Below, one piece after another: positions 39,526 to 48,075 of a stretch of DNA of 64,000 nucleotides. The notes under the pieces were generated by a model. The model worked only from the letters and a program-made list of their open reading frames with translations, had not been told where the DNA came from and searched no databases. Both the position numbers and the translations under genes were made by a program. Positions within the stretch are counted from its first letter, which is position 1. Each line of letters starts with the position of its first letter. Source of the stretch: Streptomyces composti (GTDB lineage: Bacteria; Actinomycetota; Actinomycetes; Streptomycetales; Streptomycetaceae); NCBI RefSeq assembly GCF_012034205.1, contig NZ_JAATEM010000015.1, positions 109,922-173,921 on the forward strand, in the 5' to 3' direction.

Positions 39526-40986
39526 GTGCCGAACGCCAAGGAAGAAACCAGTACCCCTCTCAGCCAGGTGCAGGAACGCGGAGTGAGCGAACTGCTCCGG
39601 GTCGCGCCTGTTGCCGACGATCTCGCCCGCCGTTTCCAGGAGGCGGGATTCTCACTCGCTCTCGTCGGCGGCTCGGTACGGGACGCACTGCTCGGCCGGC
39701 TGGGCAACGACCTGGACTTCACCACGGACGCCCGACCCCAGGACGTGCTGCGCATCGTGCGGCCCTGGGCGGACGCCGTGTGGGACGTCGGCATCGCCTT
39801 CGGGACGGTCGGCGCGCAGAAGGACGGTTTCCAGATCGAGGTGACCACCTACCGGTCGGAGGCCTACGACCGCACCTCCCGCAAGCCGGAGGTGTCCTAC
39901 GGCGACTCGATCGAGGAGGACCTCGTCCGCCGGGACTTCACGGTGAACGCGATGGCCGTCTCCCTGCCGGAGAAGGTCTTCGTCGACCCGCACGGAGGCC
40001 TGGACGACCTTGCGGCCCGGGTGCTGCGCACGCCGGGCACCCCCGAGGAGTCCTTCTCGGACGACCCGCTGCGGATGATGCGGGCCGCGCGGTTCGCCGC
40101 CCAGTTGGACTTCGACGTGGCGCCCGAGGTCGTCGCGGCGATGACGGACATGGCGGGACGTATCGAGATCGTCTCCGCGGAACGGGTGCGGGACGAGCTG
40201 AACAAGCTGATCCTCTCCGCGAACCCGCGCAAGGGCCTGACGCTGCTCGTCGACACCGGGCTGGCGGACCGTGTGCTGCCCGAGTTGCCGGCGCTGCGTC
40301 TGGAGAGTGACGAGCACCACCGGCACAAGGACGTCTACGAGCACACGCTGATCGTCCTGGAGCAGGCGATGGCGCTGGAGGACGAGGGCCCGGATCTCAC
40401 CCTGCGCCTGGCCGCCCTGCTGCACGACATCGGCAAGCCGCGCACCCGCCGCTTCGAGAAGGACGGCAGGGTCTCCTTCCACCACCACGAGGTGGTCGGG
40501 GCGAAGATGGCCAAGAAGCGGCTGACGGCGCTGAAGTACTCCAACGAGCTGGTGCGGGACGTCTCCCGCCTGGTGGAGCTGCACCTCCGCTTCCACGGCT
40601 ATGGCACGGGGGAATGGACGGACTCCGCCGTGCGCCGCTACGTCCGCGACGCGGGCCCGCTGCTGAGCCGCCTGCACAAGCTGACCCGCTCCGACTGCAC
40701 CACCCGCAACCGGCGCAAGGCGGCCGCGCTCTCCCGGGCGTACGACGGTCTGGAGGAGCGCATCGCCAAGCTCCAGGAGCAGGAGGAGCTGGACGCCATC
40801 CGCCCGGACCTCGACGGCAACCAGATCATGGAGATCCTGGGCATCAAGCCGGGCCCGGATGTGGGCAGGGCCTACAAGCACATGCTGGAGCTCCGCCTGG
40901 AGAACGGCCCGATGCCCCACGACGCGGCGGTCGCGGCGCTCAAGCAGTGGTGGAGCGAACAGCAGGGCAGCGAACGGCAGAGCTGA
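39526..40986 (+). CDS. cca: CCA tRNA nucleotidyltransferase
   Basis: 486 residues from GTG 39526. The nucleotidyltransferase head has LVGGSVRDALLGR and carboxylates D62 and D64 in NDLDFTTDA; RRDFTVNAMA and the neck follow, and an HD domain (LLHDIGKPRTRR, FHHHEVVGAKM) lies in the C-terminal half. It adds or repairs the 3' CCA of tRNAs, which tRNA-Ala at 2008 needs since it lacks an encoded CCA. It is transcribed divergently from the DUF6049 gene. The homologous position in mycobacteria is pcnA (Rv3907); the intervening Nudix gene of that locus is absent here. Confidence 0.96.
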   Translation: MPNAKEETSTPLSQVQERGVSELLRVAPVADDLARRFQEAGFSLALVGGSVRDALLGRLGNDLDFTTDARPQDVLRIVRPWADAVWDVGIAFGTVGAQKDGFQIEVTTYRSEAYDRTSRKPEVSYGDSIEEDLVRRDFTVNAMAVSLPEKVFVDPHGGLDDLAARVLRTPGTPEESFSDDPLRMMRAARFAAQLDFDVAPEVVAAMTDMAGRIEIVSAERVRDELNKLILSANPRKGLTLLVDTGLADRVLPELPALRLESDEHHRHKDVYEHTLIVLEQAMALEDEGPDLTLRLAALLHDIGKPRTRRFEKDGRVSFHHHEVVGAKMAKKRLTALKYSNELVRDVSRLVELHLRFHGYGTGEWTDSAVRRYVRDAGPLLSRLHKLTRSDCTTRNRRKAAALSRAYDGLEERIAKLQEQEELDAIRPDLDGNQIMEILGIKPGPDVGRAYKHMLELRLENGPMPHDAAVAALKQWWSEQQGSERQS

Positions 40987-41000
40987 GCCTGAGATACGTC

Positions 41001-41032
41001 CCGGGGCGCGTTTCACGTGAAACATGCCCCGG
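41001..41032. terminator. Inverted repeat enclosing parS 41010
   Basis: ccggggc and gccccgg flank parS 41010-41023, giving a 32-bp near-palindrome, 15 bp after the cca stop. As RNA it would fold into a hairpin and so may double as a cca terminator. Confidence 0.6.
41010..41023. other. parS site 8
   Basis: Exact core at the centre of the 41001-41032 inverted repeat, in the convergent cca/LppU gap. Confidence 0.95.
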
Positions 41033-41052
41033 AGGCTCTCTCGTCACGGGAT

Positions 41053-41098
41053 GCGAAAGGCGGGTCATGTTTCACGTGAAACATGACCCGCCTTTCGC
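41053..41098. terminator. 46-bp perfect palindrome built around parS 41069
   Basis: gcgaaaggcgggtcat on one side and its exact complement on the other enclose parS. As RNA it would form a very stable 23-bp hairpin for either convergent gene. Confidence 0.75.
41069..41082. other. parS site 9
   Basis: Exact core at the dead centre of a 46-bp palindrome, 59 bp from parS 41010. Confidence 0.95.
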
Positions 41099-41151
41099 GT
41101 TGGTGCGACCGCGGCAAGCCTCGACGGTCAGCTACAGGTGCTCAGGTCCGG

Positions 41152-41625
41152 TCAGACATCGCCGAAGCAGAGCAGGAACTCCTCGCCGTCGCCGGTCTCG
41201 GCGTAGTAGCCGGTGGCTCCCTCGACCTTGCGGCACTCGGTCTCGGCGGTGAGGGAGGTGAAGTGGCCCTTGACCTTCTTGAGGACCTTGCCCTCGGCCT
41301 CCGAGGAGGAGCAGTCGACGATTTCCATGCGGTCCGAGGAAGAGGAAGCCGACTTCAGGCAGTCACCCACAGCGGCCTGGTCGGCGTCATCGCGGCTGGC
41401 GATGTAGCCGCCGATCGCCACGCTGACCACGATCACCACCAGCACGATGTTCTTGATCAGCTTGAAGCTGACCTTTCGCTGCGGCTGGGCCGGCGGCACC
41501 GGCGCTCCGGGAGGCGGGAAGCCGGGCTGGCCCGCCTGCTGGGGGAAACCGCCCTGGGGCGGCTGGCCGTGGGGCTGCTGCTGGCCCTGGGCGAACGGGT
41601 TGCCCTGGGGCGGCGGAGTGGTCAC
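41152..41625 (-). CDS. LppU/SCO3897-type membrane protein
   Basis: 157 residues. A Pro/Gln/Gly-rich cytoplasmic N-terminus (1-48) precedes one membrane helix (about 52-75, LIKNIVLVVIVVSVAIGGYI) and an extracytoplasmic domain of about 80 residues with four Cys (GDCLKSA, IVDCSSSE, ETECRKV, LLCFGDV), suggesting two disulfides. It matches the LppU/SCO3897 family, of unknown function. The start ATG 41625 follows GAGGGGGACC. Confidence 0.85.
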   Translation of the reverse strand: MTTPPPQGNPFAQGQQQPHGQPPQGGFPQQAGQPGFPPPGAPVPPAQPQRKVSFKLIKNIVLVVIVVSVAIGGYIASRDDADQAAVGDCLKSASSSSDRMEIVDCSSSEAEGKVLKKVKGHFTSLTAETECRKVEGATGYYAETGDGEEFLLCFGDV

Positions 41626-41747
41626 TGGGGGTCCCCCTCAATACATGGGTGTTGACGCGAAAAGCTCGCTCGTAAGACCCACGTAAGCTATCGGCCGCCA
41701 TGGACAGCTCAGTAGTCAACTGGGGCTCTGTGGCACTGATGTGACAC

Positions 41748-43010
41748 TTACTGGCGTCCAAAACGGGCCATAACCACAGCTACTCCTCCGTAGATCACGG
41801 CGACCGTTACGACCAGCGGAACCGAACGCCCGTCCGGAGGCAGCATCAGGGCCGCCACCGCGGCGGCGCTGACGAAGGCCACATTGAACAGAACGTCGTA
41901 GACGGAGAAGATCCGGCCACGGAAGTCGTCCTCGACCAGGGTCTGGACGATGGTGTCGGTCGCGATCTTGGAGCCCTGGGTGGTCAGTCCCAGGACGAAC
42001 GCCCCCGCCAGCAGCGGGACGGTGGCGAAGAACAGCCCGAGGGCCGGCTCCAGCAGTGCCGCAGCCCCGGCGCAGAGCACGATCCAGAGACCCGGCCCCA
42101 GCCGCCCCGCGGCCCACGGCGTCAGGGCGGCGGCCGCGAAGAACCCGGCGCCGGAGAAGCCGAGCGCAAGGCCGAGCAGCGCCAGTCCGCCGTCCGTGCT
42201 CGACGTCAGCGCGTAGCGGCTCAGCATCAGCACCATGACGAGCACGGCGCCGTAGCAGAACCGCATCAGGGACATCGCGGTCAGCGCCCAGGCGGCCTCC
42301 CGGCGCTCCGGCGCGGCGACATGCCGTACCCCGGCCACCAGGTCGCGCGCGGTGCCGGACAGCGCGGTGGCCAGCCGGGGGCTGACCAGGGCGCGGTCCG
42401 GTCCGAGGAGCTCCTTGGCGATGCGCAGGGAGGCGAGGGCCGCGCACAGATACAGGCCGGCGCCCAGGACCACCACGGCCGCGTCTGAGTCCGCGATCAG
42501 CAGCCGCACCAGGAAGGCGAGCCCGCCGCCGGCGGTGGCGGCCAGCGTCCCCGCGGTCGGCGAGAGCGAGTTGGCGATGACCAGTCGCCCGGTGTCCACC
42601 ACCCGGGGCAGCGCGGCGGACAGCCCGGCCAGCACGAAGCGGTTGACGGCGGTGACGCACAGGGCGGAGATGTAGAGCAGCCAGTCGGGGACGCCGCCCA
42701 GGATCAGCACGGCGGTGACCGCGGCCATCAGGGCGCGCAGCAGATTGCCGTAGAGGAACACCTGGCGGCGGCGCCAGCGGTCCAGGAAAACCCCGGCGAA
42801 GGGACCGAGGAGCGAGTAGGGGAGCAGCAGCACCGCCATCGCGGAGGCGATGGCCGCGGCCGAGGTCTGCCGCTCGGGGGAGAACACCACGTAGGAGGCG
42901 AGCGCGACCTGGAAGACCCCGTCCGCCCCCTGGGACAGCAGCCGTACGGCGAGCAGGCGTCTGAACCCCTGGAAGCGCAGCAGGACGCGCAGGTCACGGA
43001 CGACGGCCAT
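41748..43010 (-). CDS. MFS transporter
   Basis: 420 residues, 12 predicted helices, from ATG 43010; a GTG 15 bases upstream (43025) is also in frame. The MFS loop motif is LDRWRRRQ after helix 2. No substrate-specific motif is visible, though the N-terminal FQGFRRLLAVRLLSQGADGV is typical of drug or metabolite efflux-type permeases. It is on the same strand as the inositol synthase gene but separated from it by a strong terminator, so it is probably transcribed alone. Confidence 0.88.
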   Translation of the reverse strand: MAVVRDLRVLLRFQGFRRLLAVRLLSQGADGVFQVALASYVVFSPERQTSAAAIASAMAVLLLPYSLLGPFAGVFLDRWRRRQVFLYGNLLRALMAAVTAVLILGGVPDWLLYISALCVTAVNRFVLAGLSAALPRVVDTGRLVIANSLSPTAGTLAATAGGGLAFLVRLLIADSDAAVVVLGAGLYLCAALASLRIAKELLGPDRALVSPRLATALSGTARDLVAGVRHVAAPERREAAWALTAMSLMRFCYGAVLVMVLMLSRYALTSSTDGGLALLGLALGFSGAGFFAAAALTPWAAGRLGPGLWIVLCAGAAALLEPALGLFFATVPLLAGAFVLGLTTQGSKIATDTIVQTLVEDDFRGRIFSVYDVLFNVAFVSAAAVAALMLPPDGRSVPLVVTVAVIYGGVAVVMARFGRQ

Positions 43011-43032
43011 GGCGCACAGCCTCACATACGAA

Positions 43033-43066
43033 GAGGGTCTCCGGGTCGTGCGACCCGGAGACCCTC
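43033..43066 (-). terminator. Terminator of the inositol synthase gene
   Basis: A perfect 16-bp stem (gagggtctccgggtcg and its complement) with a 2-nt loop between ino1 and the MFS gene; palindromic on both strands. Confidence 0.85.
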
Positions 43067-43087
43067 AACTGCCCGCAGCGGCAGGGT

Positions 43088-44170
43088 TCAGCGCTCGACC
43101 TCGCCCTGGATGAACTTCTCGACGTTCTCGCGGGCCTCGTCGTCGAAGTACTGCACCGGCGGCGACTTCATGAAGTACGAGGAGGCCGACAGGATCGGGC
43201 CGCCGATGCCCCGGTCTTTGGCGATCTTCGCGGCGCGCAGGGCGTCGATGATGACACCGGCGCTGTTCGGGGAGTCCCAGACCTCGAGCTTGTACTCCAG
43301 GTTCAGCGGGACGTCACCGAAGGCGCGGCCCTCGAGGCGGACGTAGGCCCACTTGCGGTCGTCCAGCCAGGCCACGTAGTCGGACGGGCCGATGTGGACG
43401 TTCTTCTCGCCCAGCTCCCGGTCGGGGATCTGCGAGGTGACGGCCTGCGTCTTGGAGATCTTCTTGGACTCCAGGCGCTCGCGCTCGAGCATGTTCTTGA
43501 AGTCCATGTTGCCGCCGACGTTCAGCTGCATGGTGCGGTCCAGGATGACGCCGCGGTCCTCGAACAGCTTCGCCATCACGCGGTGCGTGATGGTCGCGCC
43601 GACCTGGGACTTGATGTCGTCACCGACGATCGGCACACCGGCCTCGGTGAACTTGTCCGCCCACTCCTTGGTGCCGGCGATGAAGACCGGAAGGGCGTTG
43701 ACGAAGGCGACCTTGGCGTCGATGGCGCACTGGGCGTAGAACTTGGCCGCTTCCTCGGAGCCGACGGGCAGGTAGCAGACCAGGACGTCGACCTGCTTGT
43801 CCTTGAGGACCTGGACGACGTCGACGGGCTCCTCGGCGGACTCCTCGATGGTGGCCCGGTAGTACTTGCCGAGACCGTCGAGGGTGTGGCCGCGCTGCAC
43901 CGTCACGCCGGTACGCGGGACGTCGCAGATCTTGATGGTGTTGTTCTCGGAGGCGCCGATGGCGTCCGCGAGGTCGAGGCCGACCTTCTTGGCGTCCACG
44001 TCGAAGGCGGCGACGAACTCGACGTCGCCGACGTGGTAGTCGCCGAACTGGACGTGCATCAGGCCCGGCACCTTGCTCGCCGGGTCGGCGTCCTTGTAGT
44101 ACTCGACTCCCTGAACCAGCGATGCCGCGCAGTTGCCCACGCCGACGATGGCTACGCGAACCGAACCCAT
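43088..44170 (-). CDS. ino1: Inositol-3-phosphate synthase
   Basis: 360 residues from ATG 44170 ([20 protein letters not shown]). The NAD-binding [13 protein letters not shown] is at 5-17; conserved catalytic segments include [35 protein letters not shown] and [20 protein letters not shown]. It makes inositol 3-phosphate from glucose 6-phosphate, the entry to phosphatidylinositol and mycothiol. The short actinobacterial form (~360) is normal. The padR gene lies 44 bp upstream on the same strand, the order of Rv0046c/Rv0047c in M. tuberculosis. Confidence 0.96.
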   Translation of the reverse strand: MGSVRVAIVGVGNCAASLVQGVEYYKDADPASKVPGLMHVQFGDYHVGDVEFVAAFDVDAKKVGLDLADAIGASENNTIKICDVPRTGVTVQRGHTLDGLGKYYRATIEESAEEPVDVVQVLKDKQVDVLVCYLPVGSEEAAKFYAQCAIDAKVAFVNALPVFIAGTKEWADKFTEAGVPIVGDDIKSQVGATITHRVMAKLFEDRGVILDRTMQLNVGGNMDFKNMLERERLESKKISKTQAVTSQIPDRELGEKNVHIGPSDYVAWLDDRKWAYVRLEGRAFGDVPLNLEYKLEVWDSPNSAGVIIDALRAAKIAKDRGIGGPILSASSYFMKSPPVQYFDDEARENVEKFIQGEVER

Positions 44171-44214
44171 TCCGGTTGCTCCCTGTGTGTACGAGTGAGG
44201 CCCTGAGGTGGGTC

Positions 44215-44892
44215 TCACGTGGCGGTGTCGTCGGGCGTATCCGGCCGGGGATCGTCCCCGGACCGGGGCAGGCCGCCCGTCGCTCCAGATGTCCTGTCCT
44301 GCTGAGCGGCTCCCCCAGGGGCGGAACCTCGCAGGTCCCGCCCGGCCCGCTCACTCTCGATGAGCTCGTTCAGCCAGCGCACTTCGCGCTCCACGGACTC
44401 CATTCCGTGGCGCTGGAGCTCAAGCGTGTAGTCGTCGAGACGCTCCCGAGTGCGCGCCAGTGAGGCGCGCATCTTCTCGAGACGCTCCTCCAGGCGGCTG
44501 CGGCGGCCCTCCAGCACGCGCATGCGTACGTCGCGCGAGGTCTGCCCGAAGAAGGCGAACCGCGCGGCGAAGGTCTCGTCCTCGTACGCGTCGGGGCCGG
44601 TCTGCGAGAGGAGCTGCTCGAAGTGCTCCTTACCTTCGGCCGTCAACCGGTAGACGATCTTGGCGCGTCGTCCGGTGAGGGTCGCGGTGGCCTCGCTGGT
44701 GCTCCCCGGTTCCTCGATCAACCAGCCGTTGGCGACCAGCGTCTTGAGGCAGGGATACAGCGTCCCGTAGCTGAACGCCCGGAAGACGCCCAGCGATGTG
44801 TTGAGCCGCTTGCGCAGCTCATAGCCGTGCATCGGAGATTCGCGGAGCAGGCCGAGTACGGCGAACTCGAGGATCCCGGAACGCCGGCTCAT
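44215..44892 (-). CDS. PadR-family transcriptional regulator
   Basis: 225 residues from ATG 44892 with ribosome site GAGGAGG. The winged-helix PadR domain covers about 1-90 ([57 protein letters not shown]). A coiled-coil-like C-terminal dimerisation region follows ([20 protein letters not shown]). A perfect 10-bp inverted repeat upstream (44923-44945) is its likely own operator. By position it may also control ino1, which follows it. Confidence 0.9.
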   Translation of the reverse strand: MSRRSGILEFAVLGLLRESPMHGYELRKRLNTSLGVFRAFSYGTLYPCLKTLVANGWLIEEPGSTSEATATLTGRRAKIVYRLTAEGKEHFEQLLSQTGPDAYEDETFAARFAFFGQTSRDVRMRVLEGRRSRLEERLEKMRASLARTRERLDDYTLELQRHGMESVEREVRWLNELIESERAGRDLRGSAPGGAAQQDRTSGATGGLPRSGDDPRPDTPDDTAT

Positions 44893-44922
44893 CGTCGCCT
44901 CCTCTCGTCCCGTATGCCGCTC

Positions 44923-44945
44923 TGATGTATCGACTCGATACATCA
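44923..44945. promoter_or_regulatory. Palindromic operator upstream of padR
   Basis: tgatgtatcg-act-cgatacatca, a perfect 10-bp inverted repeat, 31 bp upstream of the padR start. It contains ATGT and ACAT half-sites like those bound by PadR proteins, with an 11-base gap here rather than the common 8. Confidence 0.75.
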
Positions 44946-45246
44946 CGACGATAGAACGGCGCCCCGGATGCGACAAGAGGGAGTGTGGTGAACGGGATCA
45001 CATCCCCGATTCATACCGAGCAAGTTGCCTGATTTGAGGTGAACTTCTGGGCTCGGCAGGTTTTGGCGGTGCGTAGTCTGTGCGCCATGCACACCACCGG
45101 GAACCGAGTGACGTCTGGGGACGTCCCTGTCCCCGGTGCAGTACGGGCTGAATGCGGCCAGCGCCGTATCCGTACTTCGGGGGGACCGGAAACCAGCCGC
45201 CGTTCCAGGCGCGCAAGGGTGCGCCTGCCCGAGGAGTAGTCGTTCG

Positions 45247-47946
45247 ATGAGCGAGCACCGTCGCAAACCGCCGCAGGGAGGCGGACGTGCTGCGGCCCGA
45301 CGCGGCCAGTCCGGCTCGTCCTCCGGCCGCCGCGCGGCACCGCGAGGCGCCACCGGGTCGCCGTCCGATTCCTACGGGGGATCCCGCGGGGGCGAAGGGC
45401 CCATGTACGGCGGCCGCGCCGAGGCGCGGCGCGCAGCACAGAGAGGCGGCAGGCGCCGGGCGTCGGACACCGGACCCGGCAGCCGGCGTGCCGGCGCGGC
45501 CGGTCCCGGCCGCGGCCGGGGGCGCGCGGCACCGCCGAGCAGGAAGCGGTTCATCGACTATCCGCGGCACGACAAGTACGGCTGGCGCCGCTGGGTGCCC
45601 TCCTGGAGGCTCGTCTCCGGTCTGTTCATCGCGTTCTTCGGCGGCCTGATCGCCGTCGCGGGTATCGGGTACGCGATGGTGGGCACGCCCGAGGTCGCCA
45701 AGACGGCCACGGCCCAGAACAACGTCTACTACTGGGCCGACGGCGAGCAGATGGTCGCCACCGGCGGTGAGCGCAACCGGCAGATCGTCAGCCTCGCGCA
45801 GATCCCGGAGGAGATGCAGAAGGCCGTCATCTCCCAGGAGAACAAGACCTTCTACAGCGACAGCGGCATCGACCCCAAGGGCATCGCCCGCGCCGTGTTC
45901 AACATGGCCCGCGGCGGCGAGACCCAGGGCGGTTCGACGATCACCCAGCAGTACGTGAAGAACGCGATGCTGGAGGACCAGTCCCAGACGCTCACCCGGA
46001 AGTTCAAGGAGATCCTGGTCTCCATCAAGGTGGGCGCCACGATGGACAAGGACACGATCCTCGAGGGCTACCTGAACTCCGCGTACTACGGCCGCGGCGC
46101 CTACGGGATCGAGGCCGCCTCCCGCGCCTACTTCAACAAGCGGGCCGTCGATCTGAACCCGGGCCAGTGCGCCTTCCTGGCGGCAGTGCTCAAGGGCGCC
46201 ACCTACTACGACCCGGCGGGCGCGACCTCCATCGACCCGAACGGCGCCACACCCGAGAAGAACAGGAAGCGTGCCCTGCTGCAGATGCAGGACACGCTGG
46301 ACAAGATGGTCGAGTACGGGCATCTGGATCCCGAGGTGCGGGCCAAGTACACCAAGCTGCCCAAGGTGCAGAGCCCGCGGTCCAACACCGCGCTGAGCGG
46401 CCAGATCGGCTATCTGGTGGACCTCGCCAAGAGCTACATCGTCACGCACAGCGAGGAGACCGGCATCACCGCCGAGGACCTGCAGCGGGGCGGTTACTCG
46501 ATCTACACCACCTTCGACAAGAAGAAGGTGAAGGCGCTCGAGGACTCGGTCAAGAAGGTCTACAAGGAGAACATCGACGAGAAGAAGCGCCCCGAGACCG
46601 ACACCCACGTCCAGTTCGGCGGCGCCTCGGTGAACCCCGAGAGCGGCGCGATCGAGGCCATCTACGGCGGTGTGGACGCGACCAAGCACTTCACCAACAA
46701 CGCCGATGTGACCGGCGCGCAGGTCGGTTCGACCTTCAAGCCGTTCGTGCTGGCGGCGGCCATGAAGTGGGGCGTCAGGGACCCGGACCTCGACCCGGAT
46801 CAGGCACAGGACGAGCGCACCGTCGTCTCGCCCAAGAGCCTGTACCCGGGCAAGAACAAGCTCAAGATCAAGAACTACGACGGGTCGATCTGGCGGAACG
46901 AGAAGGGTGAGGAGTGGCTGCAGGTCAATGACGGCGACGTCTCCTACGGCCGTCCGCCCGAGTACAAGATCGATCTGCGGAACGCGATGCGGGAGTCGGT
47001 GAACTCCTCCTTCGTGCAGCTCGGCATGGACGTCGGCCTGGACAAGGTGAAGGAGGCCGCGGTGGACGCCGGCGTGCTGGAGAGCAGCCTCGCCGGTACG
47101 GACTACCCGTCCTTCTCCATCGGTACGTCCAGCCCCAGCGCCATCCGCATGGCCGGCGCCTACGCCACCTTCGCGGCCTCCGGTGAGCAGCGCGAGCCGT
47201 TCTCGGTGAAGAAGATCACCAGCAAGGACGGCACGCTCTTCACCCACAAGACTGTGACCAAGCAGGCCTTCGAGGAGAATGTGGCCAACAACGTCACGGA
47301 CGTCCTGAAGACCGTGGTCGAGAAGGGCACCGGTACCAACGCCCGGCTGCCCGGCCGCGAGGTGGCCGGCAAGACCGGTACCACGGACGGCAACAAGTCC
47401 GCCTGGTTCGTCGGGTACACCCCGCAGCTGTCCACCGCGATCAGCATGTTCCGCTACCCCGACGACGAGAGCATCAAGAACCGCACCTTCCTCGAGATGT
47501 TCGGCACGGGTGGGCAGAAGAAGATCCACGGTGCCTCGTTCCCGTCCGAGATCTGGGCGGACTACATGGGCGACGCGCTGAAGAACGAGCCGGTGGAGCG
47601 GTTCCCGACCCCCGAGCCCATCGGTGAGGTGATCAACGACGAGCCCTCCCCGTCTCCCACGCCGACGCAGTCGGAGAGCGAGGAGCCGACCCCGACCGCG
47701 CCTGCGTCGCCGACGCAGAGCATCCCGGAGCCGACTCCCACGCAGACCGAGACCTGCCGGCCGTTCGACTTCCGCTGCAATGAAGAAGAGATCGGCGGCA
47801 ACGACCAGGGAGGCGCGGACAACGGTGGAACGGACGGCGGTGCGAGCGCTTCACCTGATCCCACCGACACGTTCCCCGGAGGCAACAACAGAGGCAATGG
47901 CAACGGCGGCGGAGGCGGGCTCTTCGGAGGCCGGACCGACGACTAG
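45247..47946 (+). CDS. Bifunctional class A penicillin-binding protein (glycosyltransferase/transpeptidase)
   Basis: 899 residues from ATG 45247 with GAGGAG upstream. An Arg/Gly-rich cytoplasmic N-terminus (1-118), a membrane helix (about 121-144), then the GT51 domain: ISQENKTFYSDSGIDPKGIA has catalytic E198 (followed by Asn where most have Asp), plus GGSTITQQ. The transpeptidase has S495-T-F-K498, SVNSS (SxN) and K709-T-G. A Pro/Thr/Glu-rich and Gly/Asn-rich tail of about 130 residues ends it. It polymerises and cross-links peptidoglycan. PadR-ino1 nearby and GT87 downstream match the mycobacterial ponA1 locus. Confidence 0.95.
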   Translation: MSEHRRKPPQGGGRAAARRGQSGSSSGRRAAPRGATGSPSDSYGGSRGGEGPMYGGRAEARRAAQRGGRRRASDTGPGSRRAGAAGPGRGRGRAAPPSRKRFIDYPRHDKYGWRRWVPSWRLVSGLFIAFFGGLIAVAGIGYAMVGTPEVAKTATAQNNVYYWADGEQMVATGGERNRQIVSLAQIPEEMQKAVISQENKTFYSDSGIDPKGIARAVFNMARGGETQGGSTITQQYVKNAMLEDQSQTLTRKFKEILVSIKVGATMDKDTILEGYLNSAYYGRGAYGIEAASRAYFNKRAVDLNPGQCAFLAAVLKGATYYDPAGATSIDPNGATPEKNRKRALLQMQDTLDKMVEYGHLDPEVRAKYTKLPKVQSPRSNTALSGQIGYLVDLAKSYIVTHSEETGITAEDLQRGGYSIYTTFDKKKVKALEDSVKKVYKENIDEKKRPETDTHVQFGGASVNPESGAIEAIYGGVDATKHFTNNADVTGAQVGSTFKPFVLAAAMKWGVRDPDLDPDQAQDERTVVSPKSLYPGKNKLKIKNYDGSIWRNEKGEEWLQVNDGDVSYGRPPEYKIDLRNAMRESVNSSFVQLGMDVGLDKVKEAAVDAGVLESSLAGTDYPSFSIGTSSPSAIRMAGAYATFAASGEQREPFSVKKITSKDGTLFTHKTVTKQAFEENVANNVTDVLKTVVEKGTGTNARLPGREVAGKTGTTDGNKSAWFVGYTPQLSTAISMFRYPDDESIKNRTFLEMFGTGGQKKIHGASFPSEIWADYMGDALKNEPVERFPTPEPIGEVINDEPSPSPTPTQSESEEPTPTAPASPTQSIPEPTPTQTETCRPFDFRCNEEEIGGNDQGGADNGGTDGGASASPDPTDTFPGGNNRGNGNGGGGGLFGGRTDD

Positions 47947-47968
47947 ACGCCCTTTGCCCGGCTTGAGC

Positions 47969-47982
47969 GTTTCACGTGAAAC
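47969..47982. other. parS site 10
   Basis: Exact core 22 bp after the PBP stop codon. Confidence 0.95.
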
Positions 47983-47990
47983 GCCCCGCC

Positions 47991-48004
47991 GTTTCACGTG
48001 AAAC
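47991..48004. other. parS site 11
   Basis: Exact core, 22 bp centre to centre from site 10 and abutting the terminator hairpin at 48004-48040. Confidence 0.95.
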
Positions 48005-48040
48005 GTGGGCCGTCGTACCGCTCGGGTACGACGGCCCACG
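48004..48040 (+). terminator. Terminator after the PBP gene
   Basis: A perfect 16-bp stem (cgtgggccgtcgtacc and its complement) with a 5-nt loop. Its first base is the last base of parS 47991-48004. Confidence 0.85.
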
Positions 48041-48075
48041 TCGTTTCCCCGGACTCGTACGGCAGGATGTGCGGC

